Assembly (NCBI RefSeq): GCF_003612015.1 | Contig: NZ_RARB01000003.1 | Coordinates: 146,023 to 210,022, forward strand | Direction: 5' to 3' | Length of the DNA stretch: 64,000 nt | Source: Pantoea piersonii | GTDB taxonomy: Bacteria > Pseudomonadota > Gammaproteobacteria > Enterobacterales > Enterobacteriaceae | Part shown: one piece after another, positions 51,301 to 56,658 of the stretch | Numbering within the stretch: position 1 is the first letter of the stretch | How the letters are laid out: each line of letters opens with the position of its first letter | Notes under the pieces: generated by a model | Told to the model about the DNA's origin: nothing | The model's database searches: none | What the model saw: only the letters and a program-made list of their open reading frames with translations | Position numbers and translations under genes: made by a program

Positions 51301-52960
51301 TGGCGGGCGTAAAGTTCCACTGGCCGCTGCCGTCGGCGGTCACGCTGCCCAGCAGCTGATCGCCGTTATAAATCGTCACCACCGCACTGGCGGTGGTCAG
51401 GCCGCTCAGCACCGGCGTCGCGTCGTTGGTGCGGGTGCCGTCCGCTATCGGCACCAGGCCGCTGCCGTTGTCGTTAGTAATTTCCAGCGAGCTGGTTGCT
51501 GGCGGCAAATCCGCCGCAACGTTGATAACGATCCCCGTCGTCGGCGCGCTGACGTTGCCCGCCGCATCGGTCACGGTCGCCGTCAGGCTGTGGCTGCCGT
51601 TGCTCAGCGTCGGGGTGGTAAAGCGCCAGACGCCGTCTGCGCCTGCCGTCACCGTGCCCAGCAGCGTGTTGCCGTCATAAACGCTGACGGTCGCGCCCGC
51701 TTCGGCCTGTCCGCTTAGCTCAGGGGTATTGTCATCGGTCGACTCGCCGGACGTCAGCGGGCCCTGGCTGGTGCCGACATTATCTGTCAGCTGCAGGTTG
51801 CTGGCCGCATCCGGCGCCAGAGTATCGACGGTAAAAGAGAGAGTGGTCGCCGGGCTGGCGTTGCCCGCCGCATCGGCGGCGGTAATACTCAGCGTGTGGC
51901 TGCCTTCGCCCAGCGCGGGCGTCGTGAAAGACCAGCGTCCATCGCTGCCTGCGATAACGGTGCCCAGAACGGTGCCGTTGTCAGAAAGAGTAACGGTGCT
52001 GCCCGCTTCGGTAGTGCCCTGCAGCAGAGGCGTGGCGTCATTGGTCGCGCCGTTAGCGGCGATGGGCGTCAGGGTCGTGCCGTTGTCGCTGGCGGCACTG
52101 ACATCGGATAGCGTCGGAGCGACGGTATCGACGGTGAAGGTAACCGGCGCGGTGGCGCTGCTGGTATTGCCTGCGGCATCGGTGACCGTCGCCGTCAGGC
52201 TGTGCTGGCCATCCGCCAGCACAGGCGAAGTAAAGCTCCAGGTGCCGTCTGCGTTGACGGTCGCCGTTCCCAGCAGCGTGCCGTTGTCGTAAACGCTGAT
52301 GGTGGTGCCCGCTTCAGCCGTTCCGCTTAGAACCGGCGTATTGTCATCGGTGGTGGCGCCTGCGGTAATCGCGCCCTGAATGGTGCCGACGTTATCGTTA
52401 ATAGCCAGATCGGTAACCGCGCCGGGCGCAGTGGTGTCGCTACCCGTGCCACCGCCTGTACCGCCGTCTGTTCCACCGCCCGTACCGCCATTATCGCCGC
52501 TGCCCGTACCGCCGCCGGTCGCGCCGCCGCTGTCGCCTGAACCGTTGCTGCCGTTAGAACCGGCGAACATCGCGGCAATACCCGCCAGCGCCCCGCCGCC
52601 GATACCGTAGGCAGCAATCGTGCCATCGTTGGTGATGTTATCCGCCAGCAGCCCCTCGGTGCTGTCGATAGAGACAAACTGGAAGCCCGGCTGACCCGGA
52701 TCTTCTACCCACCACAGCGCGCCATGGTCATCCTGCAGCACCAGCTCGCTTTCGCCTGCCGGGCTATAAAAATTATGAATAACAACTGTTTCCCCAGATT
52801 TCGTGGTGACGACCAGGTCATTGCCGTTGCGCGCAAAAGATTTAATGTCAGATCGATTGAGGTTGAGCTTAACCACACTCGGAGCGTTTAAATTGACGTC
52901 GCTGCCACTCAGCTGCGAGGCGATCGTGCCGCCTTTAGGCGTTACTGAGATATTATTCAT
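36329..52960 (-). CDS. Giant BapA-type biofilm adhesin secreted by a type I system
   Basis: One uninterrupted 5,543-residue reading frame. Residues 1-110 resemble the N-terminal BapA-prefix domain; about 115-133 is a Gly/Ala-rich hydrophobic stretch; 134-174 is a Gly/Ser/Thr linker. Residues 175-4955 are 47 consecutive Ig-like repeats of 99-103 residues, each ending D-x-A-G-N-x-S and usually starting D-T-x-A-P; 4956-5044 is a shorter, diverged 48th repeat. Residues 5045-5410 contain a spacer and two VCBS-like domains (…Y-G-T-L-x-I-x-x-x-G-x-Y-T-Y). Residues 5412-5543 hold an RTX-like G-A-G-A-D-T-L and a type I secretion C-terminal target region. No classical signal peptide. Export genes follow immediately. 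Expected at the cell surface in biofilm or host attachment. The weak ribosome-binding site is GTGGGA, more distant than usual. Confidence 0.92.
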   Translation of the reverse strand: MNNISVTPKGGTIASQLSGSDVNLNAPSVVKLNLNRSDIKSFARNGNDLVVTTKSGETVVIHNFYSPAGESELVLQDDHGALWWVEDPGQPGFQFVSIDSTEGLLADNITNDGTIAAYGIGGGALAGIAAMFAGSNGSNGSGDSGGATGGGTGSGDNGGTGGGTDGGTGGGTGSDTTAPGAVTDLAINDNVGTIQGAITAGATTDDNTPVLSGTAEAGTTISVYDNGTLLGTATVNADGTWSFTSPVLADGQHSLTATVTDAAGNTSSATAPVTFTVDTVAPTLSDVSAASDNGTTLTPIAANGATNDATPLLQGTTEAGSTVTLSDNGTVLGTVIAGSDGRWSFTTPALGEGSHTLSITAADAAGNASPATTLSFTVDTLAPDAASNLQLTDNVGTSQGPLTSGESTDDNTPELSGQAEAGATVSVYDGNTLLGTVTAGADGVWRFTTPTLSNGSHSLTATVTDAAGNVSAPTTGIVINVAADLPPATSSLEITNDNGSGLVPIADGTRTNDATPVLSGLTTASAVVTIYNGDQLLGSVTADGSGQWNFTPATLADGTYAFSATSTDANGNVTTSPTITITIDTLAPDVASSLQLSNDGGGAIASGGATSDNTPTLGGSAEPGSTVSVLDGDTLLGTVTVGSDGLWSFTSPALTDGSHSLAVTVTDAAGNVSAPSAPLNFTVDTQPPAAVSGLVVTDDAGASTGPLTSGDTTDDNTPLLSGQAEPGSLLTIYDNGVAIGSLTAGADGTWRFTTPTLSNGAHSLTLTQTDAAGNVSAPTTPFDLTVAAGDPPATLTLVATDDSGSTPVALADGASTRDTTPVLSGATLANALVTLYNGDQLLGSATADANGQWSFTPAALADGTYDFRATATDAAGNTINSATLALTVDTVAPTAATGVSLADASGDPIVSGGLTNSGAPVLSGSAEPGSTVTVSDGDTVLGSATAGTDGSWSYTPAGLADGSHSLTAVVTDPAGNASAATVPVFFTLDTQAPAAAADLALNSDSSGVSVPVTAGGTTNDASPVLSGTAEPGSIVTVSDGDVALGSATVGADGRWSFTAPGLAEGSHSLTTTVTDPAGNTGPVSEPLLFSVDTLPPAAVSGLLVSDDVGATQGELLPGATTDDSTPTLSGQAPASSLVSVYDGDTLLGTVTAAQDGSWRFTTPALSDGQHNLTATVTDAAGNVSTPTDAFALTVDAGAPPATSSLVVTDDSGSTLVQLANGDSTRDATPVQSGVTTAGALVTLYNGDQVLGSVTADANGQWSFTPNALTDGSYAFRAASDDGTGTVTDSPVLNITVDTVAPESAAGVTLTDANGNAIAADGVTSSSTPVLSGTAEPGSIVTVSDGSSVLGTTTVAQDGSWSFTAPTLAQGVHSLTSTITDAAGNVSAPATAVTFTLDTTAPQTASGVIVTDNVGAQQGELAFGDTTDDSTPTLSGQAEASSIVSVYDGSTLLGSVTVNADGSWRFTTPALSDGPHSLTTTVTDAAGNVSVPTAPFDLTVATGQPPATLTLVATDDSGSAPVDLTDGASTRDATPVLSGVATAGALVTLYNGDQLLGSVTADANGQWSFTPDALTDGSYAFRAATADGAGTVTDSPVLNITVDTVAPDAVSNLQLSSDSSGTPVAVTTGATNDTTPLLSGTAEPGGIVTVSDGDDVLGSVTAAQDGSWSFTTPALSEGDHSLSATITDAVGNVSNASAPVTFSVDSTPPAAAADLVLSDSRDGTLQPIAAGGTTSSTSPTLSGTAEPGSIVTVSDGNAVLGTATVNTDGSWRFITPALDEGSHSLTTTVTDPAGNTGTASAPLAFTVDSTAPAAVSGLVVTDDYGDVQGALASGDTTDDRTPTLSGQGEPDALVTIYDGQTVLGYTTVDTDGSWSFTTPTLSSGLHSLTTTVTDAAGNVSSASDAFNLTVEGGLPPATTPLEAVNETGSTVTPLADGTTTNNDSPVLSGLAEPNSVVTLYDGQTLAGSTTANSSGHWFFRLFALSNGSHAFFATAVSPTGATTTSGPLNITVDTVAPAAADNLQLTDDAGSTSVPIGEGSATNDVSPVLSGTAEPGSTVAISDSGNLLGTATADASGSWRFTSPALAEGAHSFTTTVTDVAGNVSPATAPLTFTVDTTPPAAASGLVVSDDVGGSQGPLTSGDTTDDNTPTLSGQAEAGALVSLYDGNVLIGTVTADGAGNWSLTTTALSNGNHSMTVTVTDAAGNVSLPTSAFNLNIQADLPPATLSLQATDDSGSQLVALADGATTSDATPLLSGLATAGALVTLFSGDVALGSVTADASGQWSFTPAAQTDGTYTFLASYTDATGNLVESTPLTLTIDTTAPAAATGVTLTDASGNPVATDTPTSNSAPVLSGSAELGSSVTVSDGSTVLGTVTTASDGSWSFTTPTLSDGAHSLTTVVTDAAGNAGPASTPVAFTVDTQPPSVPADVVLSNDGAPLASGDATNNATPTLSGTADAGSIVTVSDGATVLGSVTAGSDGSWSYTAPVLADGDHSLTAAATDLAGNSSVATTPLLVTVDTLAPIAATGLQLSNDQSGTPVPVTGSVTNDPTPVLSGTAEAGGIVTVYDGNTALGSAVAGTDGSWSFIAPALSEGSHSLSATVTDAAGNVGPASDALAFTVDTTPPAAAADLLLSSENGTAIVSGGLTNSDTPVLSGTADAGSLITVSDGDNVLGTVTANADGSWSFTSPALADGLHSLTATVTDGAGNVSPATDALSFRVDTLPPTAAQDLSLSNDQSGVAIPADGTTSDATPVLSGTAEPGGIVTVSDGNTVLGTVTAASDGSWSFTTPALAQGEHSLTATVTDPAGNTGPASAAYLFSVDLTPPAAATDLALTSDASGTAIAAGGQTNDTTPVLSGTAAAGTIVTVSDGATVLGSTSVDGNGNWSFSAPTLSEGAHSLSVVVTNAAGNSSAPSGAIGFTIDTSAPAAATDLALTSDASGTAIAAGGSTNDATPVLSGTAEPGGTVTVSDGATVLGTATVGADGSWSFTSPTLADGAHSLIAAVTDAAGNVGPASDAFGFSVDTTAPALADNVLVNNNTGQTLTPIVDGSTTNDATPELTGTAEAGSLVTLYDGAAVLGSVTAAPDGSWSLSTPTLADGLHSLSVNVTDAAGNSSGTTTPVSFTVDTVAPVAAAGLTLTNDATGSAIPDGGLSNDNTPVLSGTAEAGTVVTVLDGTAVLGTATVDGNGNWSFTAPTLNDGAHSLSAVVTDLAGNVSPASDAIALSVDTQPPAAVTSLALSNDSGAGTVAIPDGGLTSDSTPVLSGFAEAGGTVIVYEGAALLGSVAVNADGSWSLISPVLADGTHSFTVTPVDAAGNVGASAAISVVVDATAPATAADIALSSDNGATAVAIADGTTTSDSTPLLSGSGEAGTIVTVYDGTTALGTTTVGASGLWSFSVPTLSDAAHSLTVTLTDAAGNTSLPSTAIGFTVDTLAPVVTALTVSNDNGAENVALTQGAATSDNTPLLTGTAEANSLVTLYDGDVIIGSTTAGGDGAWRFSSPTLVEGTHALSATVTDEIGNVSARSASFTLVVDVTPPEPAGALTLRNDGGTIIADGGVTNDSTPAISGTAEANSLVTVYDGTTAIGSVLADGAGAWSLTPAAALSDATHTLNVTVTDAAGNISATSSATLTVDTVAPQPVATFDIYDTDGATPLLIGNDGYTNDTTPVLRGTAEAGTTVNIYQGSDLIGSATVNESGVWRFETDALTDGQYAFTVSVTDAAGNTSIEAQPYTINVDLTPPAAIADLVVSDDAGVTTGPLANGATTDDNTPTLSGTAEPGSTVTLYDGTTLLGTVTTAANGAWSFTSAALSNGSHSFTVTQTDVAGNVGAATAPFVITIENGLPPTTSTLQITDDSGSTLVNLADGASTSDTTPVLSGTATAGDVITILDGATTLGSVTVGAGGIWSFTPAALAEGPHTFSVTSVDAEGNPGAAVPPVTVIVDTTVPTPVTDLLLSNNNGTTAVSIPDGTATNDNTPQLSGTTEANALITVYDGDTVIGSTTAGGDGAWSYTAPLLTNGAHALSVTVTDVAGNLSGRSDAIAFTVDTVAPATAANMVITNDATSAVVPNGSFTNDDTPVLSGTAEAGSLVTVYDGTTALGSVTANAAGSWRFVSRALAQGTHTLSARVTDAAGNVSVLSGTTTVVVDTTPPAAVTLTASNSNGTTTTPIASNGTTNDSTPVLAGTADAGSRITIADGTTLLGSVTAGSNGQWSFTTPTLADGPHTLSVTATDAAGNVSEAALLTLTVATAAPAPVADLTVNDNVGATQGSLTNGGVTDDNTPTLNGTTGAGNIVTVYDGTTLLGTVTADASGAWSFTTGALSNGAHTLNVTVTDAAGNTSAATPFTLTVDTVAPAASTLAITNDADSVAVPNGGSTNDNTPMLSGTAEAGSIVTLYDGAATLGSTTVGADGGWSFTPAVLAEGVHALRVTVTDLAGNVSGATTASITVDTTPPAAVTLAASNNNGTTPVAIGSNGSTNDNTPALTGTAEAGSRITITDGTTVLGSVTAGSNGQWSFVTPTLADGAHTLSVTATDAVGNTSSPTALTLTVDTTAPAAVTDLTVSDNVGTIQGNLTSGAATDDNTPTLSGTAEAGATVVIFDGTTALGSTTAGANGAWSFTTGALSNGVHPLSVTVRDALGNTSAASATVSITVDTVAPTASTLQIVNDVTGAAVANGGSTNDNTPTLSGTAEAGSRVSIFDGTTLLGTVTAAASGAWSFTTSALQQGSHPLSVTVTDPAGNVSGSTSSTIVVDTTVPAAVTALAVSNNNGSTPVTIPNGGVTNDNTPLLSGSGEVGARINVYDGATLLGSTTVGSNGQWSLITPVLAGGAHTLTVTATDAAGNVSPGVSTTLIIDTTAPAASTLVITNDSVTPNVTVPSGGATRDTTPVLSGTAEAGAVVTIYDGTALLGSVVAGSGGAWSFTTATLSQGTHPLSVTVTDTAGNVSTTTAANVVVDSVAPTAVTGLAINTAGTALTGSGEAGATVTVRDAGGNAIGSGTVAANGSFSVALTTAQTTGATLSVTQADSAGNVSPVATVLGAIRVVAANDVSTVDYSTQTGTITNANSSHTGVSLLNVNLGGAVTLDVLQSANAYQFSVGTGDTRTVTLHASATSLVALTSTYTLYLYQQQANGTWVVKSSNANYISTFLTVGTQTGSNVTYSNLGTGNYAVLLGTSSGVGVLPSTTVTTTSDITTLAVTVAATVTGNLLANDTSSVAGTIPTGTLVTTVSGSAISATGNTVINTTYGTLTIDAQGDYTYVLKAGLDASALPAADVFSYSVRDASGTVTSATLTVDLHNGPAVTLLSVNSLFAETSVDDGTTASGSIYGDSTATHTGALSITNEAGLTTAVSSSGVTLVAGDYGTLSISADGHYTYALNSAVNVQDIAHKEVFSYSLAAADGTITTNSFTIDLHPIITGTAGADALTSSAYDDTITSGAGADTLVYHLLNSADAVGGNGHDTWTDFSVADGDKIDVSSLLVGWNDSTSNVNDFVKVDHTADGNTVLSIDRDGTGTAYSSTQLVTLEGVNVSLEELLQQPHQAHTV
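38399..40822 (-). repeat. 3-repeat period near the adhesin C-terminal end
   Basis: Repeats 39-47 cycle through three types: a V-P-N-G-G-S-T-N-D type (39, 42, 45; starts 40822, 39910, 39001), an N-N-N-G-T-T-P type (40, 43, 46) and an N-V-G-x-x-Q-G type (41, 44). Units are 912 and 909 bp. After 46 the third type is missing and 47 resembles the first. Confidence 0.8.
45407..51826 (-). repeat. Three 7-repeat super-blocks in the adhesin
   Basis: Within repeats 3-23 the repeat types recur with period seven. A V-G-x-x-Q-G…T-T-D-D type followed by a P-P-A-T type occurs at repeats 3/4, 6/7, 10/11, 13/14, 17/18 and 20/21. The blocks are 51826-49688 (713 residues), 49687-47543 (715) and 47542-45407 (712), with nearly the same series of individual repeat lengths (103, 102, about 100, 103, 102, …). 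Confidence 0.85.
52439..52561 (-). repeat. Gly/Ser/Thr-rich low-complexity linker of the adhesin
   Basis: Codons 134-174 encode G-S-N-G-S-N-G-S-G…G-G-G-T-D-G-G-T-G-G-G from imperfect short GGT/GGC/ACC-rich DNA repeats. This flexible spacer separates the N-terminal cell-proximal part from the Ig-like stalk. Confidence 0.85.
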
Positions 52961-53198
52961 GTTATGTATATCCCACTGAGGTTATTAATATTCATAAAAA
53001 TGCCCGGCATCCTGAGATCCCGGTTTATCCGTGAATAACGCTGTGTGCTATTCACTCCCCTCTTTGTCGATCCCATCCTTTTGACGAAATCGCTCTGAGC
53101 CGTGTTGAATCTTTATCCTGGTGAGGGAATCACTTTTATTTGTTTTAATAACCGCAATGGGCTAGCCCGCTTCCGTAATAACAGGAGCAGGCGGCATA
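52961..53198 (-). promoter_or_regulatory. Adhesin promoter/leader region
   Basis: About 240 bp lies between the EAL-type gene stop and the adhesin start, both on the minus strand. It is AT-rich next to the adhesin (52970-53000), where a promoter is plausible. I see no strong terminator for the EAL gene, so cotranscription cannot be excluded. Confidence 0.4.
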
Positions 53199-53975
53199 TC
53201 ACAAAAAGTTTCGGTAGTGTGTTATTGCAGATCGTTGATTTTTTAGCGCTCCGGACAGCGGAACGTTTACAGATTGATCAATAAAATCATCTAAATATGC
53301 TGTGTTCCAGCAACGCCCTTGCAAACCAGCCGCCTGCTTGCTCGTCGCCATTTCCAGCTGTTGCTGCGTATCTACACCCTGAATAATGACGCCCTTGCAG
53401 AAATCATTGACGTGATTAAGCAACGTATCAAAGGCGTAGCCTGTGCCATATTTCCAGAAGAAGCTGCGACTGATTTTCACATATTCAACTATTCCGCTGC
53501 TCAGCATAGATAAGGTCGAACTGCCTGCGCCGAAATCATCAAGCCATAATAACGCCGGGGTAATACCTGCCAGTTTTTGCAGCAGCAGGCGATCGGCGGC
53601 GTGATAACGCGCAGTGAAAAAGGCGGAAATTTCGAGACGTAACAAAGGCAGCTGATCGAGTTTTTGCTGAACCGCGTGGTTATTCAGAATGCCGCGAATA
53701 ATATCGCTGTCGATATTAAGGCTGAGAACAGACGAGAAACCAGACTGATAAAGCGCATCGATCCGTTCGAGCTGCAGCAAAAACAACTGCCATTTTTCCG
53801 CCTCAAGCAGGCGGTCAAATAGCCGGTGCCCGCTGTCGGCATCTGCCTGAACGGCACTTTCGTTCCCCTGCATGCAGCGCGTCAACAGCTCCCACGCCAT
53901 CACTTCCCCGGAAGGGGCATGAATCGGTTCGAGCAGAAAGACGTAATGCTGACGAAGATGTAGTTGGCGACCCAT
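53199..53975 (-). CDS. Degenerate EAL-domain protein, YdiV/RflP-like
   Basis: This 258-residue stand-alone EAL-fold protein has no GGDEF, HAMP or transmembrane part. It keeps E29-L-L, N87, E115, D146-D147-F-G, K167 and Q219-G220, but the catalytic E-G-V-E motif is Q199-G-V-D and the usual Asp after K-I is Ser. Loss of the glutamate base predicts no c-di-GMP hydrolysis. Shared local patterns with YdiV (K-W-Q-L-F…Q-L-E, G-A-G-x-S-T, I-I-x-G-x-D-T, L-Q-G) suggest an anti-FlhDC or adaptor role. Its position upstream of the adhesin on the same strand suggests a link to the motile-sessile switch (inference). It looks somewhat more AT-rich than its neighbours. Confidence 0.78.
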   Translation of the reverse strand: MGRQLHLRQHYVFLLEPIHAPSGEVMAWELLTRCMQGNESAVQADADSGHRLFDRLLEAEKWQLFLLQLERIDALYQSGFSSVLSLNIDSDIIRGILNNHAVQQKLDQLPLLRLEISAFFTARYHAADRLLLQKLAGITPALLWLDDFGAGSSTLSMLSSGIVEYVKISRSFFWKYGTGYAFDTLLNHVNDFCKGVIIQGVDTQQQLEMATSKQAAGLQGRCWNTAYLDDFIDQSVNVPLSGALKNQRSAITHYRNFL

Positions 53976-54641
53976 GCTGCTGCTACCTGATCCACCCGAT
54001 AAGTCAGCTACCTGAAAACAGCAACGGAAATGTCAGGAAAACTCATGTGAACGTTAAGAAAACCCAGAAGATTCTTAACACCTTAACCTGATGCTAACGT
54101 ACAACTTACATTTTGAAAAATAGATTTAAGCCAAACCAGAAGAAATTTTCAATAGCCAAAACCAATCAAAAATGTTTTTTAAAAAGGTTTTTTAGAATTA
54201 AAGGGTCATAAAATATGCTTAAAATTAATTATTTCATCGACCTTGACGAATTAATAATTAATTACTCACCTGATTTTATTAAAAAATAATTTAAGGTGTC
54301 GCCCATAAACATCACTTTATCTGATAAATATTACTGGAAACCATGATTACAGTAAATTCCATTAAAAACCGTAAAACGCACGCAATCCACAAATTTTGCT
54401 TTAGCTATAAACTTTAATTTAATTAATGCATACACAATGAATGAAGGTTGAATACTCGACAGTAATTTACTATTTCAGCCAGTTTCAAACGGCACGGCTG
54501 GTAACGCCTCGTTTTTTCTGAAAAATTCCGCGACGCAGAAATGACCTACAAAATAAAGGGTCTTAAAGAAACTTAACGCAGCGTTAAACAGTGATGGCGA
54601 TCACAAAGTCAGCAAAAAGCGGATAAGGGGGCGGGAAAGTG
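53976..54641. promoter_or_regulatory. AT-rich 0.7-kb non-coding region upstream of the EAL-type gene
   Basis: This stretch, between the EAL-type start and the speA end, contains no credible gene and is by far the most AT-rich segment in the window, with many A/T tracts (about 54110-54480). Such DNA often binds H-NS and carries regulated promoters for surface genes. It should contain the EAL-gene promoter. A possible insertion scar of the island could also lie here, but no direct repeats were recognised. Confidence 0.45.
54590..54605. promoter_or_regulatory. CRP-like palindrome
   Basis: AGTGATGGCGATCACA: half-sites GTGA and TCAC separated by six bases, close to the CRP consensus. It lies about 615 bp upstream of the EAL-type gene, so its target is uncertain. 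Confidence 0.4.
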
Positions 54642-54669
54642 AAAAGCTGAGCCTCTGGCGAGGCCCAGC
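54642..54669 (-). terminator. Terminator of speA
   Basis: GCTGGGCCTC and GAGGCTCAGC on the minus strand pair with one mismatch and are followed by TTTTC. Confidence 0.7.
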
Positions 54670-54681
54670 GTGAAGCGTTAA

Positions 54682-56658
54682 TTATTCATCTTCGAGATAG
54701 GTATAGCCGTACAGACCGCTTTCAAACTCTTCCAGGAACTGCGCGCGCAGTTCGTCGTCAATATCGGTCTCTTTAACCTGATTACGGAACAGCGTCATCA
54801 GCTCGTCCGGATTAAGCTGCACGTACTCCAGCATATCCGCCACGGTATCACCCTCATCCGACAGCTCCACTTCGACTTCGCCGCCCGCACGCGCATAGAC
54901 GTTGACCGCCTCGGTATCGCCGAACAGGTTGTGCATATTGCCGAGAATCTCCTGATAAGCACCCACCATAAAGAAGCCGAGCATCGGCGGGTTCTCAGGA
55001 TCGTACTCTGGCATCGGCATCGTGGTGGCGATACCGTCGCCATCAACGTAGTGGTCGATAGTGCCGTCGGAGTCGCAGGTGATATCCAGCAGCACCGCGC
55101 GGCGCTCCGGCTTTTTATGCAGCCCTTCCAGCGGCAGCACCGGGAACAGCTGATCGATACCCCAGGCATCCGGCATCGACTGGAACAGCGAGAAGTTAAC
55201 GTACATCTTATCCGCCATGCGCTCCTGCAACTCGTCGATAATCGGACGGTGCGCGCGGTTGCTCGGATCGAGATGCTGCTGAATATAGTGGCAGATGCTG
55301 AGGTAAAGCTGTTCCGCCCAGGCGCGCTGCGACAGATCGTAAGTGCCGGAGGCGTAGCCGGTGTGGATATCGTGGAGATCCATCTGGCTGTCGTGCAGCC
55401 ACTCGCGCAGCGAACGACGCACGTTTGGTTCGTGCATCTCCTGCCAGGTTTCCCACATGCTAAGGATCGGGCGCGGCGCCTCTTCCTGCGGTGCCTGCGG
55501 CGTGATGAACTCATTACGCTCTACGCCGATAATGTTGGAGACCAGCACGGTATGGTGCGCGGTCACGGCGCGGCCCGACTCGGTGATCACCGTAGGATGT
55601 TCCAGCCCATGCTCTTCGCAGGCATCGCCAATCGCCCAGATCACATTGTTGGCGTATTCGTTCAGACCGTAGTTGACCGAGCAGTCAGACTGCGAACGGG
55701 TGCCTTCATAATCGACGCCCAGACCGCCGCCGACGTCGAAGCATTTAATATTGACGCCAAGCTTAGCCAGCTCAACGTAGAAACGCGCCGATTCGCGCAC
55801 GCCGGTGGCGATGTCGCGAATGTTAGCCATCTGCGAGCCGAGGTGGAAGTGCAGCAGCTGCAGGCTGTCGAGACGGCCCGCGTTGCGCATAATCTCTACC
55901 AGCTGCAGCACCTGCGACGCCGCCAGGCCGAACTTCGATTTTTCGCCGCCGCTCGACTGCCACTTGCCGGATCCCTGCGACGCCAGGCGCGCGCGGATGC
56001 CCAGGCGCGGCACCACGTTCAGACGCTCGGCCTCCTCCAGCACCAGGCGCACTTCAGTCATCTTCTCAATCACCAGATAGACTTTGTGGCCGAGCTTTTC
56101 GCCAATCAGCGCCAGACGGATATATTCGCGGTCTTTGTAGCCATTACAGACGATAACCGTGCGGGTTTTGCCCGCGTGCGCCAGCACCGCCATCAGCTCC
56201 GCTTTCGATCCCGCTTCGAGACCCAGCGGTTCGCCGGAGTTAACCAGCGACTCGATTACGCGCTTATGCTGGTTGACCTTAATGGGATAGACCAGGAAGT
56301 AGTCGCCGCGGTAGCCGTAGGATTCACGCGCGCGCTTGAACGCCGCGTTAATCGAGCGCAGGCGATGCTGCAGAATCTGCGGAAAGCAGAACAGCGCGGG
56401 CAGACGCTGGCCCTGGGCTTCGCGCTCTTTCACCAGATTAGCCAGATCGACGCGCAGCGTCGGCTCATCCGGATTTGGACAGACGCTGACGTGGCCGAGT
56501 TCGTTGACGTCGTAGTAGTTATTGCCCCACCAGGCAACGTTATAGGTACGCAGCATTTTGCTGGCATCCTGGTCGTTCATTGCAACCTCCTGCATCGAGC
56601 GGAGCACACCCTGTTCGCCAGCTGACGAACCCTTGATAGTCTTCATGTCGTCAGACAT
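54682..56658 (-). CDS. speA: Biosynthetic arginine decarboxylase SpeA
   Basis: This 658-residue PLP enzyme makes agmatine, the substrate of SpeB, for putrescine synthesis. It matches E. coli SpeA end to end ([12 protein letters not shown] region, H-F-H-L-G-S-Q, E-S-G-R-A). A GTG one codon upstream keeps the frame open, but the ATG at 56658 (M-S-D-D-M) with GAGGT 7 bases upstream is preferred. In E. coli speB follows directly; here the adhesin island intervenes. Confidence 0.97.
   Translation of the reverse strand: MSDDMKTIKGSSAGEQGVLRSMQEVAMNDQDASKMLRTYNVAWWGNNYYDVNELGHVSVCPNPDEPTLRVDLANLVKEREAQGQRLPALFCFPQILQHRLRSINAAFKRARESYGYRGDYFLVYPIKVNQHKRVIESLVNSGEPLGLEAGSKAELMAVLAHAGKTRTVIVCNGYKDREYIRLALIGEKLGHKVYLVIEKMTEVRLVLEEAERLNVVPRLGIRARLASQGSGKWQSSGGEKSKFGLAASQVLQLVEIMRNAGRLDSLQLLHFHLGSQMANIRDIATGVRESARFYVELAKLGVNIKCFDVGGGLGVDYEGTRSQSDCSVNYGLNEYANNVIWAIGDACEEHGLEHPTVITESGRAVTAHHTVLVSNIIGVERNEFITPQAPQEEAPRPILSMWETWQEMHEPNVRRSLREWLHDSQMDLHDIHTGYASGTYDLSQRAWAEQLYLSICHYIQQHLDPSNRAHRPIIDELQERMADKMYVNFSLFQSMPDAWGIDQLFPVLPLEGLHKKPERRAVLLDITCDSDGTIDHYVDGDGIATTMPMPEYDPENPPMLGFFMVGAYQEILGNMHNLFGDTEAVNVYARAGGEVEVELSDEGDTVADMLEYVQLNPDELMTLFRNQVKETDIDDELRAQFLEEFESGLYGYTYLEDE

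Larger units (their letters stand above)
38096..52438 (-). repeat. 47 tandem Ig-like coding repeats (about 300 bp each)
   Basis: The repeats run from codon 175 (D at 52438) to codon 4955 and average about 102 residues. The common core is T-N-D-x-T-P-x-L-S-G-T-A-E-x-G, then V-x-V-x-D-G, L-G-x-V-T-A, G-x-W-S-F-T, and V-T-D-A-A-G-N. Spacing is regular but the sequences are diverged, so this is protein-level repetition rather than identical DNA. Confidence 0.95.

Noticed and set aside
36473-51718. Many long plus-strand frames opposite the adhesin (for example 36473-38980, 39074-41356, 43964-46219)
   Set aside because: They mirror the GC-rich repeats of the adhesin, are Arg/Ala/Gly-rich with no family features, and break at repeat boundaries; antisense shadows.
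36329-52960. CRISPR-like periodicity in the adhesin
   Set aside because: The repeats are about 300 bp, diverged, coding throughout and without unique spacers.
53102-53284. 60-codon plus-strand frame overlapping the EAL gene end
   Set aside because: Short, no family features, overlaps the conserved gene on the other strand.
53199-53975. LapD-like c-di-GMP receptor controlling adhesin release
   Set aside because: The protein is a single EAL fold with no transmembrane, HAMP or GGDEF parts, so it cannot be LapD.
31267-54000. Prophage or integrative element as the vehicle of the adhesin island
   Set aside because: No integrase, recombinase, phage gene, tRNA or flanking direct repeat was recognised, and base composition of the adhesin resembles the surrounding chromosome.
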